A stretch of DNA of 64,000 bases from Heterodera schachtii (GCA_023374025.1 SIJG01000013.1:1678081-1742080); one strand, 5' to 3'. Shown: positions 20,801 to 34,362, counted from the first letter of the stretch. The notes: generated from the sequence alone by a model not told the origin. Translations and numbers: made by a program.

Positions 20801-23800
20801 GAATGGGAAAAAAATAGCAGGAAAAGAAAGAAAGGAAAATGAAATAAAATTTAAAAAGAAAAATGGAATTAATTTCTTTACGTTTGTGTATAAAAAAGAA
20901 AGAAAATAATTTTAATTTATATTTTTAAGAAACTGAAGCCTATTAAAATGGCAGATGGATGAGATAATAATCTCAAAAAAAAAATAGCAGGACCGGCGGG
21001 GAGGGCGAAGGGGAATCGTTTAGCCAAAGCACGATTTCAGCAGGTTTTCTTAATCTGATCATGACCATTTATAATATATGTCAGATGTTCCGGTTAAGAA
21101 ATGCACACAAAAATCAATCGCACACACGCAAATACCGATTTTTTGGAGTTTTGGCAAAATGTGCAAGTGTCGTCGATGCCGTAGTTGGTGTGCCGCTGCT
21201 GTAGCAACAATTTGAACTCGTTGTTGTTGCCAAAATATGTTGGCATCGATAACTGGGAGAACAACAACGAAACGATGTGCATTTGTCGACAAATTACGGG
21301 ACATATTTTATTTAATTATTTATTGGTTTAATTTTTACCAAAAGTTTTTGGACTTTTTGTATTTAGCGCGCTAATTAGGTAATTAATTAATGATCAAAGA
21401 GAAAAATGATTTAAGAGGAGGCGGTCTGTCAGTCGGTCGCTGTTTTTGTTTGTTTGTTAGTTCATTTTAAAAATGTCGAAAGTGTGTGGCTGACGAGAAA
21501 AGTGTGGGTATTGAGCGATTTTTGAATGAACAGACAGCAGAGAGAGTAACAGCAGCAGCAGGTGTTGTGAGATTATAATCATAATTATGATTTATTGACA
21601 TGGCCTAGCGTTATTTAAACAGCATCATTTAGGCGCAAAGAAACTAAAAATTCGACAATGAAAAATTTCAGATTTTAGAATGGATTTTTCCAAATGTAGA
21701 CCAGGTTCCGATAGAATTAAGGATCTTATAGCGATTAGAAAAAAATTTAGATAATAATATTCTGCTCATTATTAGTTTGATCGGTGTAATAAAATGATCA
21801 AATTAAATCGATTGATCATTTAACTATTTCCTCTGGGAGCAATTAAGATCAATTAGAAGTGAACATGGTCAGATAGATTTGTGCTTTAATATTTTGTAAA
21901 TTATTTGAGAAATTTCTCAAAATTATAAAATCATATGTAGAGGGAAAAATGTTTGTAAAAGAAATGAAAATAATTCAATACAAAGAAAATGTTAATAGGT
22001 ATGATGATCACTTGCGTGACCAATTTTAATTAGTAAGCAATTAAAAAAATATTGAATGGGTTTAACTCTTTTTTTTTTGCAAATTGGAAAGACCATTCAC
22101 ATCATTATGAATAAAATAAAATACTAATAGTAATTGTTAGTAAAAATCGATTTTAAAACTTGTTTGTCAAGATTTGTTAATTGTGAGTGTGAGAGTGAAA
22201 AACAACAAAAGGACGAGGCGGAAGAAATTTAAAAAAGATTTCGAATAATGTGATCAAATTAAAATTGAAAGTTTTCCCCTTTATGTGAAATTTTAAATAA
22301 ATCTTTATTAGAAAAAATTAATTTAATTTGAGTATAAAAAATATTTTAAGAAATTTTAGAATTATAAACAATTAAATGAATTCTAAAAAACTTGCACTGG
22401 TAAGAAAGGGAATTTGAGCATTTAATTAATTATTCATGAAAATTTGGAAAAGGGAAAGGAATATGCTCCAAAATTTAGAATGATTCGTCATTTTTATAAA
22501 AAAATTCTTTCCTTTTATTTTACTCTTGACCTAATTTATATATTCGTTTTTTGTTGACAAATAAGTTGAAAATAATAAACAACAGAGGTGGAATGGACAC
22601 ATGTTTTCATTTCTATAAAAGTTTCTTTTTAAATCAAATTTTATTTTAAAAAATTTAAAAAATATCTTTCATAGTAATTTTTCAACTAGAATTAAGTATT
22701 TTAATAGACATATGTACACAAGTATACATCCAGGGAGTGAGAGGCTCTAAATTTAAAAGGCTGTAAAATTAATTATAAAAAAGAACATAGAAAAATTGTT
22801 TTGGTTTTTTAAAATTTAGTCAAAAATTATTTAAATTCGAAAATTTCAAAGTACAATTTGCCCTAAAGGGAAACATCATATGACGGCGAAGCCAAAAACA
22901 TTGAAAGGACAAAGAAAAGGGGGATCAATAATCCCTTTCTCTGTTTATCCCACGGAGATATTTTATTCATTTGTGTGCCACAATGTTATGCCATTTATGG
23001 ACAAGAAAACAGAGGAGAATATGGCACTGAGAAATTTGATTTATAAATTTTACTGATTTGACAATTAAAAGAGCAGATTTGGCAATTGAATTGATTTAAA
23101 TACCTAACAAAAACTGACGAATTGTTAATTAACTGATAGTGTGGAATGATAATGGAGTCGATTCAAATTAAAATTCAGCAAAATTTTGGAGGAGAATAAC
23201 AATGAATGCATATTTGAAGTGTTCTTTGAACATTCAATTTAATTACCCGAATTTTAAAATTTTTGCGCCAATTAAAAAAAAAAATTCCAAATAGAACCAC
23301 AATTCTCCTGATTCAGTTTAAACTTGAAATTAATTTTGAGCCAATGAGCTAATGATTAAGCAACAAGCTAATTGATTTGGATTAATTGCATTTAAAAAAG
23401 AAACTCACGCGGTGGCGGATGAAGAACAGCGAAGGTTAAGCCCATTTTGGTTAACTGCTGTTTTTCAATTTTTTTTCATATAATATAATTTCCAATTTAT
23501 CGTTTGCTTACTCAATCGATGTGTTTTGGATAAAGCAAAATTCGTTGCCATATGAATTTTTAATATGGCTGAAATGTGCGTAAGGCATTAAGACGGACGT
23601 CAATTTAATTAATCCCTCCAAAGACAAGGAAAACCACTAATCCCTTTTTGGGAGTTCAAAAAATATTAAAAAACCGGGTACTTGTACAGTTTGGATCACA
23701 TAGAAAATTTTTTTTAATGCTAACAATGTGTTTTCAGGGGTATTCGGGGTCGCTGATCACGAATATAACATTAATTTCGACCAATTTCGAACCCGTGACT

Positions 23801-23990
23801 CGAATTCGAACAAAAGTCGAAAAAAAATCACCAAAATCCGCCATTATTGTCCAAAATCGATTCAAATCAAATTTTGTTCCTTTAATTCGAATATTTTTCA
23901 TTTTTTTAGATACTTTAGTATTACTATTTCCAATTGATAACTCTCCTCTACAAATTACACACACCAAATATGGTTGTTGACATTTCAAAG
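20801..23990. other. 3.2-kb AT-rich gap between divergent genes
   Basis: Shared upstream region of the acetyl-CoA synthetase (minus) and TMEM258 (plus) genes. It contains scattered TGATCA and GATCAAATTAAATC words, a short GC-rich island around 21420-21570 with GCAGCAGCAGG, and a copy of the dispersed GATCACGAAT repeat at 23743-23830. A 50-codon minus-strand frame at 21136-21282 begins with ATG and is followed by a possible donor, but no acceptor in phase was found. Confidence 0.4.
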
Positions 23991-25198
23991 ATGGAGCCTT
24001 ATTCACCACCAGTATGCTTTTTCTTTAAAAATGAACTTAAAACAGGATAAATGCTTTATTTTGCCCGGCATCGTTCGGGTGTACTTTTTCGAAATCCGGG
24101 TCCAGGACATTTGCGCCTTGGAACCCAATTTTGGACATAGGCGCAATGTCCGAGGCGCAAACCAGGGATGGGGCGCGGACAGTAAAAATATCGCAGTCGC
24201 GGATTCAAGTTGCCGCGGTCGCGGATCGCGGCAAAAAAATCCCGCGTTATATTGCCGCGGTCGCGTCCCACCCCAGGCGCAAATGTCGGAGAACATAAAA
24301 ATCAAAAAATTTCATTTTTTGAATCCATTTTCTTGGTTAGAAAAATTTTGGTTTCGTGTTCATTCCGGTTTCTAATGGTTTACTAATTGCCCGAAAATTT
24401 GGCTGGCTGTGTACAAATTCATTTTATAATCATTTTCCATTTTTAGGTGGGTCACGCGTTGTTCCCCCATTTGACCACTGTTTTGCTTTCCATCGGGCTC
24501 ATCTTCACCGCATGGTTTTTTGTGCATGGGGTAAGAAAAAAAATGGATACATTTTTGAAGCTATGCAATTTTTTCAAATTTCGCTGAAATTTCAACAACG
24601 AAAAAAATTCAGGTACCTGCCGGAATGGCCGGACCCTGATTTTCTAGGGTTTTCAAAAGGCAAAAAACCCATGCATTTGGCTATATTTAATCTTGAAAAA
24701 AACTTCCGGACCGAAAAAACAAACAGCAAAAAGTCTTCATGTTCACCTTCCCATATTTTTTTTTCTGGTTACGGGCCTGGGGTGAGCTGAAAAAAAGATG
24801 GAGCTATTCAAAATTAACTTTTTACAGTTGGAGGATTCAATTTTCGACCCCCGAACTTACGACAAAATCGAACAAAACTGAACTTTTCTAAAATCATTAT
24901 TAGAGTTTTATTCTACTCAAAAAAAAAGAATTCACTGCATATTAGTGCAAATAAAATGTACTACAATAATTTTTCCGCTTGAAAAATTTGTTGGAAATTA
25001 AAAAAAAATTTTTTTTTTTTGGGGGGGGGGGGGGAAGCTGCTCTCGTTTAACTTTTCCAATTCCATTCCTTTTTGCAGGTGACCAGTACAAAGAAAACGC
25101 GAAACCTTGTCAAGGAGTTGTTCATCGGCACATTGGCGTCCATTTTTCTTGGATTTGGCACCCTTTTTCTGATGCTTTGGGTCGGCATTTATGTTTAG
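23991..25198 (+). CDS. TMEM258 / OST5 oligosaccharyltransferase subunit, 74 aa
   Basis: Three exons in phase: 23991-24011, 24447-24530 and 25079-25198. The protein begins [19 protein letters not shown]. It has a first membrane helix ending FTAWFFVHG, a short loop [13 protein letters not shown], and a second helix ending LWVGIYV. This is the complete two-helix layout and length of the TMEM258 family (FPHLT, FTAWFFV, VTSTK and GIYV are hallmarks known from the human protein). It is a small core subunit of the endoplasmic reticulum oligosaccharyltransferase, which N-glycosylates nascent proteins. The first exon codes only seven residues. AAG lies directly before the ATG and may be the trans-splice acceptor. 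AATAAA occurs near 25392. Confidence 0.95.
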
Positions 25199-25549
25199 AG
25201 TTGAAAGGAGGAAGAGCACAGGGATTTTTGTCTTATTTTTTGGGACTTTTTTTCTAATTTATTTGTACTTTTTTTATTCCTTTGCCAATTGTTATTGAGT
25301 GAGTCTTTTCCCTTTTTCTTGTTTGTTTCTTCCCATTTTGGAAACTATTGAATGTTGTGTAATTGCTTGTCCCTTTAATATTTTTATTTTAAAATAAATG
25401 GAAAATTCGGGGTGCAACCGTTTCGTTCGTTTTGCGGGCGCCTTCTTTGCTGATATCACAGCAATTTAATTCTGACCCACAAACAAAACTCCCAAAAATA
25501 GTTATAAATTTGGGGAGGGCACCTAAATTTAGGAAACGTAAGATTGACC

Positions 25550-26140
25550 GGCAAAGGTATAGATTATTGGTCCCGAAAATTTTTTTAAAAATTAAAATTT
25601 GAGAAAATTATGTTTAGGGCTAATCTTAGGCACCGAGCACGAATCCGGCTTTATTTTGACTCAGTCTCGAACCCCGAACCCGGATCCGAACAAAAGTTAG
25701 AGAATTCAATTTTTCTACTTCGCAGTTTTAGTTCAAAATATACGTGTAGTCAAATAGGAACTTATTAATACGATAATAAAAAATTATTTAAAGCATTTTG
25801 AACCAAAAATGTAAAGTTCGAGAAATTTAAATTTTTGAACTATGGTTCGAATCTGGGTTAGGGGTTCGAATTTGGTCGAAATTGGTGTCAGAATCGGATT
25901 TTCGGCCCTGAAAACCCCTAAACAACTTTGTTTCTAGAAAAAAAAATAATTAAAATTTTTCAAAAAAAGGAGGCGGGGTACAATAGACAGTATTACGAAA
26001 TGTTCGCATCCGGGTTCGGGGTTCGAGGCTGAGACAAAATAAGGCCGGATTCGTGCTCGGTGCCTAAGATTAGCCCTAAAAATAATTTTCTCAATTTTTA
26101 TTAAAAAAAATTTTCGGGACCAATAATCTATACCTTTGCC
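25550..26140. mobile_element. 591-bp Mutator-like foldback element
   Basis: Ends GGCAAAGGTATAGATTATTG and its complement, with over 130 bp of inverted repeat, flanked by a perfect 9-bp duplication AGATTGACC (25541-25549, 26141-26149). Each arm contains a copy of the dispersed repeat with CGAACCCCGAACCCGGAT and GAGCACGAATCCGGC. No transposase. It lies just downstream of TMEM258. Confidence 0.85.
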
Positions 26141-26294
26141 AGATTGACCTATTTTTATACAAAAAAAAATTACATTTTTATTCATACAGCATAAAAACAC
26201 GTCAGTCCGAAAAAACGAGAGATGAACCAATAAATAGAGAGTGAGTACGAGAGAGGCATAGGCGACAAAAAGTGATAAATGCCAAAATTGTTAA

Positions 26295-29200
26295 TCATTT
26301 ACGCGGCGGCGGATTGTGGTGGTGCACATACTGGAAAATGGAGGACGAATTGGCGGGATTTCGGCACTTGGCACGCTGCTGCTGTTCATGAAACGCCATC
26401 TCATAGGCACGACTCTTCTGACCCTGGGGAAAAAGTAGATTAAACACGAAAAAACAAACAAAAAAGGCAAAAAATAAATGCCGCTTTACTGTATTGTAAA
26501 CAGTCGCTCAATTAGAAACACGTTTTGGCTTGAGGAGGGAGGGGGGGGGGGGTGTGCAAAAGTGGCGTGAAAATCAAAAAAAAAAAAAAGTTGTCGCCCA
26601 AGGCGGCTGTAGCGTATTCCAAAAAAAAAAATCGGGAAAAGGAGGGGGGGCCCGGCAGTGCAGACAAAGAGACCTTCATTAGAACCAGTGTTTTACAAAA
26701 AAAAATTTTGGATGCCGGAAGGAATTAAACTCAAAAAATTTGGTTGATTATTAACAAAAATTTCGTTGTTCACCTGCTCCCTCTGCTTGCTGGCATCTGC
26801 ACGCGCACCCAAGGGTGATGAGGTCCTTGTTTGCCTGTTCAAATTGAGCAAAATTATTCAATAACAACCGAAATTTGAACAAAAAGAAACACTAAATAGG
26901 TACTCCACTTTTCTAAAACTTGGCTTAAATTTTCAAAAAAGTGAATTTTTGGTTTAAAATTTCAACCCATTTATTGACTCAATTTTTGGAAAATTTCTCT
27001 GACGTTATATATATCGAAAAATTTTTCTTGTCAGCCAGACTAAAGCTCCCCCCCCCCCTCCGGCTTCGTTACAACAATTTTTTATTGTACCTGCTCGAAC
27101 TGGTTGATTTAAGAGACGTGGAAATTGGACTGGCAAAATTGACACGGTTGTTCCGGCTACTGGCCCCATCTAAAAAACTTTTAACTAATATTGTTAAAAA
27201 TGAAAAATGGGAAAATACCCTATTTGAAAAATTCAAACACCGCACTCGAATTCAGATTTTTAAGTCAGAATTCAAAGAATAAAGAAAAGAAAATTTTATT
27301 AAGGAAAATGGTTGTATTTTTTGAAAATCAAAAAAAAAAAAAATGTTGGCGGTGACAGCACGGTCGAACGGCAAGAAATAGGACATTTTTGGTCAAAAAC
27401 TAATTTATCTCATCCATTATAGCGCCGATAATTTTTTGAAAAATTATACCGTAAAATTAAAAGCAAAAAAAAGTTTAGATTCCTCCACTTTATCCTTTCG
27501 GAATTTTTTTTTACAGGCCGGTTTTGAAAGAAACCGTGAAGAGATATTTTTTAATAAAAATTTGGAAGGCAAATAAAACAGGAGGGGAAGTGGCTTTCGC
27601 CAAGAAAGGGATGTATTTTTGCCATTTTGGGGACGATAAATGTTTTACAAAAAAAAAAAAATTTTTTCCACCCCACTTGTTTGTTGCTTCAAAATTGGCT
27701 GCTTCGGTGGTGCTGGCGTTGGTGGAGGAGGTGATGGCTGTCTCGTAAGGCTGCTGCTGCTGTGACGGCTCCGCTCCTCAAGTTCGTACTCGCGCGACTG
27801 CATCTCCAACTCACGGACCAACAACTCCCGCTCACGACGAATGGTGCCCAGCTAAATTAAAAAGCAATAAAAATAGGCTGACACCTCAAAATTTCTCAAA
27901 AAATTTTTTTCTTAGAATTTTCTCGTAAAAAAAGAGGGGGGGGGGGGGGGGGGTTCAAGCGTTCAAGCAAGGATCATGCGTTCAGCGGTACCCCCTTCAT
28001 TTATAGGGGAGAGGGGCGGGAGGGGAGATGTCAGTTGCAAATTTTCTTACAATTAGCTTTTTTTTTTGCCCGGCAACAAATTTATAACAGATTTTGTCCA
28101 AAAAAAATGTCCAAATTTTCGAATTTTTCTGTCCCTATCCTTTTTATTCTCATGCGTTAGTAGACACAACTTTGTTAAAAAAACTAGGCAAAACTTTCAA
28201 AATTTTGTGCTCCTCTCCCCTCTTGCGTTCGACGGATCTCACCCCGGGGTTAGCCGAACGAAAGCACGACCCTTTCTTTGCTTGAATTCGCCGCTTTCGC
28301 GCACATTTTTTTTCATTTTACCTTCCTCTGTTGTCGCCTCCTTCACACCCTCCCCTCTCTTTTCCCCTTTTCTCGACCCCCGCCTTTTTTGAACCATCAC
28401 CAAGCCCCACTCAAATAAACCTCATGTGCGTCTCGACGACATGCTTCGTCTAACTCCTCCCGGCGTCCGTCCAACTTGCGCTCCAAATCCTTGCTCTTCC
28501 GGATTTCCTTCAGCAACGAGTTGATAAAACGCCTAAAGCAAGGAAGAAATTTAACTCATTTTTTTTTTGTATGAAATCCATAGAAATTTGCAACTCAAAA
28601 ATTAAAAAACAATTTTTTTTATAAATCTATGAAATTTATATAAATCAATTTTTTGTCATTTTTTAATTTCCCCGGCGGCACTCATCATCTGACTTCCCTT
28701 CTCCAATAAATTTTCCTAAAAACGAGCCGGAGTAAGCTACGCCGCCGAAATTCATGGCAAGAAAAAATTAAATTTTTTTTTTTTTACAAGTTTAGAACTT
28801 ACAATTAGAAAAAGTTTTTTCTTAGAAAATTCGAAGAAAAAAAAATTCAAAAAATTTTCCAGCCAATTTTTTCTTTTCCCACATCGCCTCTCCCCTCCTA
28901 TTATAACGATCAACAACATAAATTACCTCCGATAAAAATTTGGGTCCGCTCCACTGTTTTCACCCAAACTGCTGTGCCGAATGTGAGTCAACGGGCGCTG
29001 GGAAAAATTGTAAAGAGGCGGGAAGTCGGCCAATGAGTGGGCACGTCGGCGCACCGTCGTCGTCGTCGAGGAAAAAGGCGATGATGAAGCGATCGGTGGG
29101 GGACGGAAATGGCGGGGCGACGAGGAGGCCACCGGTGGCGTCCTAGAAGTTCAAAAAAAAAATCAAGAATTTGGCACGGAGCTAATTAAAAAAATTAATT

Positions 29201-30734
29201 GTAAGTACGTGACCATGTTTTTTTGGGGGCGGGTGAGATGAACCGCCAGATTTGGGCTGTCGTTTTGTTTTTTGTAAATCAAATGTAAAAATTTTAGGCA
29301 AAGAATGAAAAAATCTGTTCGGATTTATTCCTCCTGATTTTTTTTTCGGAGAAGGGTAGAAATTTACTACCATTTAAACTCAAAATTTCCTAAGATAAAA
29401 AAAAAACGTTTGTGTGCCGGCTGATTGAGTGATGGGCTTGGGCCTGGGCGAGTCATTGCAGATAAGAGGGTGTGCATCTACAAAAAAAAATTGGCATTTA
29501 ATTTAGTCGACCCCCCCCCCCCCCCCCTCCCCGGTACATCCTAAAACATCGCTCGGACAAAACTTTTCCGGAAAGAATAAAACAGAAACTCAATTAAAAA
29601 TCCTAAAATCTTGGTTACCAGCCTAGTTCTAAAAATTTAAGAAAATTTCAAAAAGAAAAAAAGCAAATTGAGAATTTTTTTTTCATTTTTCTCGAAATTT
29701 TAGCTAATTTTGTTTTCAATGATATCTATTTCCAAGCCACAAAAATGATTTCTGCGGTGACATTTTAACCTAATCCACCTAAGCATCTCCCCTTATCAAT
29801 TAATTTTTTTTCGTTACCTTTGAAAAACGGTGTCAATGGAGGAATGGCCGAAGAACCGGCACGTTGTTGCTCCATTTCGCCATTCCTTAAAAAAATAAAT
29901 GTTTAAAATTCATGCAGTATCCTCAGGCCATTTTTTATGTAATTAATGGTCCCTTACCCGAATTTGACCCGAAATGGCTGCTGAACCATTTTGTACAAAC
30001 GCTGCGCACCATCGCCCGGCTGGAAATGTTGCTGGATACGGCGAGCAAATGCACTGTCCCCACTGCTGCTATTGCGACCACTGGTATTGTGAAGTTGTGC
30101 CTGTCATATAAGTATGCATTATTTTGGTGTTACTGATCACGAAACCGGCATCTATTTAGACCAATTCCCCGAACCCAGACTCGACTCGAAAGTTCAAATT
30201 TTCGAAAATTTCGCATTTTTCGCACGACCATAAGAAAATTTTATCGTAACTTTTTTCTAGAAGCACCAAATTTAAACATTCTTGGTATCATTCGATAGTT
30301 CCAAGAGTCCGCTATTAGTCTGTAAAATTTCTGAATATTTTGTTGTGATTCAAAAAAGTTATGATCAGAAGACTTCAAACAATTATTTTGGTTTTTGGCA
30401 AAACTCTTTTTTCAAAATAACACCTTTTTTGAACTTTTTTAGGCTTATAGAGAACACTTTGGGCTATCAATGACGCCAAGAATGTTGTGCTATTTAGATA
30501 TTCGTAAAAAATATATTGCGTATCAAAGTGCTCCATACAAAAATGACCCCCCTCCCCTCCCCCACTATTAATGGACAAAAAAAAAACCTGTTGATTCTGC
30601 TGATTCTGCTGCTGCCGCTGGTACGCTAGAATTTGTTCTCGAGTCCGTCCGCCCACTGTGTCCGGTATAAGTTCGGAAAACCGTTCACCATCACCACCGC
30701 CTTCGGCAAGCGCCTCGTTAATCCAAGAATACAT
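26295..30734 (-). CDS. coiled-coil, Ser/Pro/Gln-rich protein, role unknown, 9 or more exons
   Basis: Minus-strand exons: 30588-30734, 29958-30100, 29818-29885, 29408-29477, 28927-29142, 28421-28532, 27677-27851, 26774-26834 and 26295-26423. The start MYSWINEALAEGG lies 14 bases behind a TTTCAG acceptor. Order of segments: short acidic N-terminus, Gln/Asn run, RRIQQHFQPGDGAQRLYKMV, a Pro/Ser-rich low-complexity middle (SPRPKPITQS, RAHSLADFPPLYNF), a strongly charged coiled coil (LLKEIRKSKDLERKLDGRRE through RERELLVRELEMQSREYELE), a proline run, then a short Q-rich helix and FQYVHHHNPPPRK at the end. All junctions fit except 27677 to 26834, where the phase is off by one, so a small exon may be missing. 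It resembles a cytoskeletal or junctional adaptor; I do not recognise the family. Confidence 0.75.
30230..30500. repeat. shared palindrome 'core' module in coiled-coil gene intron 1
   Basis: Contains ATTCTTGGTATCATTCGATA, CTGTAAAATTTCTGAA, AAAAAGTTATGATCAGAAGA and then TAGAGAACACTTTGGGCTAT. The same ordered words occur inside the foldback elements at 5962-6704 and 50445-50896 and at 57745-57985. Here no terminal inverted repeat was found. A copy of the dispersed GATCACGAAACCGGC repeat precedes it at about 30125. Confidence 0.5.
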
Positions 30735-30752
30735 TAAAGTAATTTCCGCTGA
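30735..30752 (-). promoter_or_regulatory. trans-splice acceptor of the coiled-coil gene
   Basis: Minus strand reads AAATTTCAG, then CGGAAATTACTTTA directly before ATG. A canonical TTTCAG so close to the start codon, without an upstream coding exon, is the usual nematode spliced-leader site. Confidence 0.55.
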
Positions 30753-33700
30753 AATTTTTAATCGAGAATTATATGTACATGAAGCTATGTGGGAAAAATC
30801 CTAATAGATTACCAGAATGATGAATTGACAAAAAGCTATATATTAGGGCTTCAAACGACTTAAATAGGGACATAGGATATAGGGTATATCGTAAAACGGG
30901 TCTTAAATCTAGTTCAGGTTGACTGTAGGTATGGGCGTCAGGGAATTCAAATTTAAATTTTAGAGCCAAAATTGTCATTCTATTATAAATCTAAACGACA
31001 AAATTTTCCATGGATCCACCAGCAGGTCTAGGTTGTTTTCAGCAACCTGGTTTTCGGTTTTTAATTGGATGAGGAACATATTTTAAAATCTCATTGAAAC
31101 AAAAAGAAATGTATTGTTTCGATCTTGGAGCGAGAATGTCTCTGTTTGGTCTAAAGAGCGAGAAGTTCGGTTCGTTATCATTATCAATTCAAATCGATAA
31201 ACCAAGTGCCTATGTCATTTTTAAGACACTTATGTATGTATTCGATATTTGAGTCCCAAATCGAAAAATTTGGTCAATCTTTCCGCCATTAGTCGTATTC
31301 TCCTCATCAGCAATTTTAGCAGGTCATTTTTTGTTTCAACGATTTATCCATGCTGCTGGGCAGCATAGAATTTATAGCCCCACATCAATCAAATCTTGGA
31401 AATTGCGTTTACAAATAATTTGTTTTCCGATCAAATGGACCTCAAAATCCATTCAAATCCGCCAATTTCTTCTCCCTTCGCCTCCAATGTACGACCGACT
31501 TACCCCGCTCGCCCAATTTTCCTGCATACATTCTCCTCATTTCTTCTTAAACCTCGCCTCAACTTCAATCCAACAGAAATACTTTCAAATTTGGGTCAAA
31601 CAAAACCGAATAGTAAAATTTCTTCCGCGCATTTTTGCCGCTTAGATGAAGGGAAAATGGTGGCAAAATCAAAATTTTAGCCGAATATACTTAATGGCAC
31701 CACAAATTGAAAAAAAATCCCTTTTTCTTATCTGTCGCTATCTATTTTTGTGTATCGTTTATCAGTAAAAATGATCGGAAAAACATGTAATGTGATCAGA
31801 AAGTCCACGAAAAATGACACATTAACACCTGTTTCCGTTATCCTTGGAGATCACAGATCACTATCTCATCCCACTGTTAATCATTTTGATTTTAATTGAA
31901 TAATTCGAGTTTGTTAAACAACATTTTCTTTTCCTTTTTTTTTTGCAAAAGTTGCGCACCTAACGGAAATTTAAATCGCAAAAACACGGGGACCAAAAAA
32001 CATTACAATTCCCCACCCCAAAAACGCGTTAAATTCGTATACTTTATTCCATCATCATTGGTATTATGTACTTTTTTCGATGTACACATATTTATGGTGT
32101 ACAGCAGCAGCAGCCAGCAGCTTTCCCCCATCAGCGGCTCGGGGAAAGTGTGTGCGTGTGTGTGGATGGAGAAAAATTGGAGATGCGTGGAGGAAAACAG
32201 GTTTTGGGGTCCCCAGCAGCAGTGTCCCCCCCCCCCATTGCTGGACATAACATCAACAACAAAAACACAATAAACAACCCGCGGAGGACCGACTTTTTCC
32301 TGTGATTTTTGCTGCTGCTGGGCATTATTATGATTAGAGGATGCATGCAACACAAGCAGAGCAAGCAGCACAGCAACAGCAACAACAACAAGTTGCTCCT
32401 GACTGCTCACGGAACTTGGTGGGGCTGCTGGGGGTACTTGGCGGCGGGGTGTAATTTTGTGTGCGTCATCATCACCATCTTTTCTCCTCCTCCTCCTCCT
32501 CTTGCTGCTGTCCATCCCGTCACTCATCATACACCGTTCAACTGCAGAAATGTGTGGTGGTGTTGCTGCAGCCTCTCCCCCCCCCCCCCCCCGACAAATG
32601 TTTTCAAGGGTGGGGTAGTCCGTTTAAAAATTTTAAAGTTTTAAAATAAAATTTTTGGTCTACCTAAAACTGTAAAAATTGTAATGGGTAGGACAAAACA
32701 AATTCTTTTTTGTTGACTTAAAACCATTTGTACAATTCAAAGCAATTGCTTCCAAATCTATGGATAGCAGCAAATTATCGCGTAAATTTTTATTTTAGAT
32801 TTTTTATACTGATCCAAATAGCGCCCCCCTCCGCCGAGCGACGACATTTTTTTTTTTTTTTTACTCTTCGGCCTCTTTTTTGCCACGATTTTCAAAAAAT
32901 TTTATATGCGCTTTCACCGCTACCATTTTGTACATTTTCGAGCACACATAGCTTGCTTGCTTGCTTGCTTCTCCTTCCTCTTCTTCTTTGCCGTTAAGCT
33001 GCATCCAATTAATTAATTGGCGATTTAAACGGGCTAGTCGCTGCTTTTACTTTACTTTGCGCTCCGATGAACATGTGTGTTGTGTCGGTCGCGCGGGATA
33101 GCGAAGCAGCAAAAACGAGTTTTCTACTGCTAAACTACTGCTCGCCGTCTTCGTCCTTCGGTCGCGCACCGACATTGGCGCCGCCGGCGACGACGACCAA
33201 ATGCGCAGCGCTGGCGCGGCACTCACTCTCACTGCCACCAAAAATTGCCACACTCACTCACCCTGTTATGCTAACAAACCAAATCGTCAATGAATTATAT
33301 CATTCATTTATCATACGACAACCCATCTTTGCTCTCCCCTCCCCCCCCCCCCCTCCCACAAATTTTTTTAAACTGGCTAATAATGCGGTTTTGCTATAGT
33401 GAAAACGAACACCGGCGGTAGGGGGGGATTACGGCGCGGAGGGGATATGGATGGGCTTCAACGCCATGCTGAGTTGTGATGTGATTAATCTTAATGGGAT
33501 TGGACAAGACCGGAATTCGGATACACGGGAATTTTTGCTGTATGAAACCATAACAATCAACTAATGAGAGAGCATCATCATGCCCAATCTTTAATCTGCG
33601 CAAAATTAAAAATTTTCTTATATTTTCTGTCACCTGTCATGACTCATAAGCGAATATGCTGAAAAGCAATTAAATATGTATGTTTTAAACAGAAAACTTG

Positions 33701-34325
33701 TTTTAACTGCTAGGCATTCTATGTATTCTATGTTCACTGATTTTGCTTTAACATCATATCAATTAGTGATAGTTTGCCCAATAAAATTCACTTAATACCT
33801 ATAATTTTTTTTTATGGCCGTGCAAGAGTTGGCAAGAAATTTCGGGTTTTTAAGTCTCGGTTCTCGGTTTGTTAGAAAGCATTATCGCACAATATCTAAA
33901 AATTCGTTAAAAAAACAGAGACCTTTCATGTTCGCCGCTTACATTTTTTTTTTTTTTTTTACCTATTTTAGCACTTATTTTAGGTACCTATTTTGCTGTT
34001 TTTAAGCACTTTAAAAACCAGACCCTTGTTATAAATTAAGGGGTTACATTTTTTTTATTTATTTAATGAATTAATTTTTCTTAATACAAAATATATTTTA
34101 ACATTGCATTTTTCGCTGATTAATCTCTCCCACAAATCAGTGTGCGTCGACATTGAATCAATCAATGATGAGAATGAGCATTTCTTTGAAGCTTACTTTT
34201 TCAATAAGCCCTTTAATTTTACAAAATATATTCATTTTAAAAAAATTAATTTTTATATTTATGCTAATTTTTAATTTAATGCCAAATTTTGAATTAAATT
34301 TTTATATTATTTTATGCTAATACAG
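30753..34325. other. 3.6-kb gap, simple repeats and GC islands, no firm gene
   Basis: Shared 5' region of the coiled-coil (minus) and FATP (plus) genes. It holds CAG/CTG and CCT/AGG simple repeats (about 32100-32560), GTGTGCGTGTGTG, two C-runs (32577-32592, 33341-33353) and a GC-rich stretch at 33040-33260 that may be a promoter island. A 175-codon minus-strand open frame (32003-32530) is almost entirely low-complexity and is not called as a gene. Confidence 0.4.
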
Positions 34326-34362
34326 TCAAAAGTTCCAATCGTTTCTACAACAAATTGCCCAA
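34321..34362 (+). promoter_or_regulatory. probable trans-splice acceptor and short leader of the FATP gene
   Basis: AATACAG ends at 34325, 37 bases before the ATG at 34363, after a strongly AT-rich stretch. No coding exon is seen upstream. Confidence 0.4.

Noticed and set aside
21094..21282. 50-60-codon minus-strand frame starting with ATG (MHIVSLLFSQLSMPTYF)
   Set aside because: It could be a first exon, but its donor phase does not match the first ACS exon and no other partner exon was found.
25850..25890. tRNA-like GGTTCGAATC motif
   Set aside because: Only a B-box-like word inside a repeat; no cloverleaf arms or A-box could be traced.
32003..32530. 175-codon minus-strand frame with an Arg run and a hydrophobic LLALLVL segment
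   Set aside because: Built from CAG/CCT/GTG simple repeats. No splice context, and the other strand is equally open.
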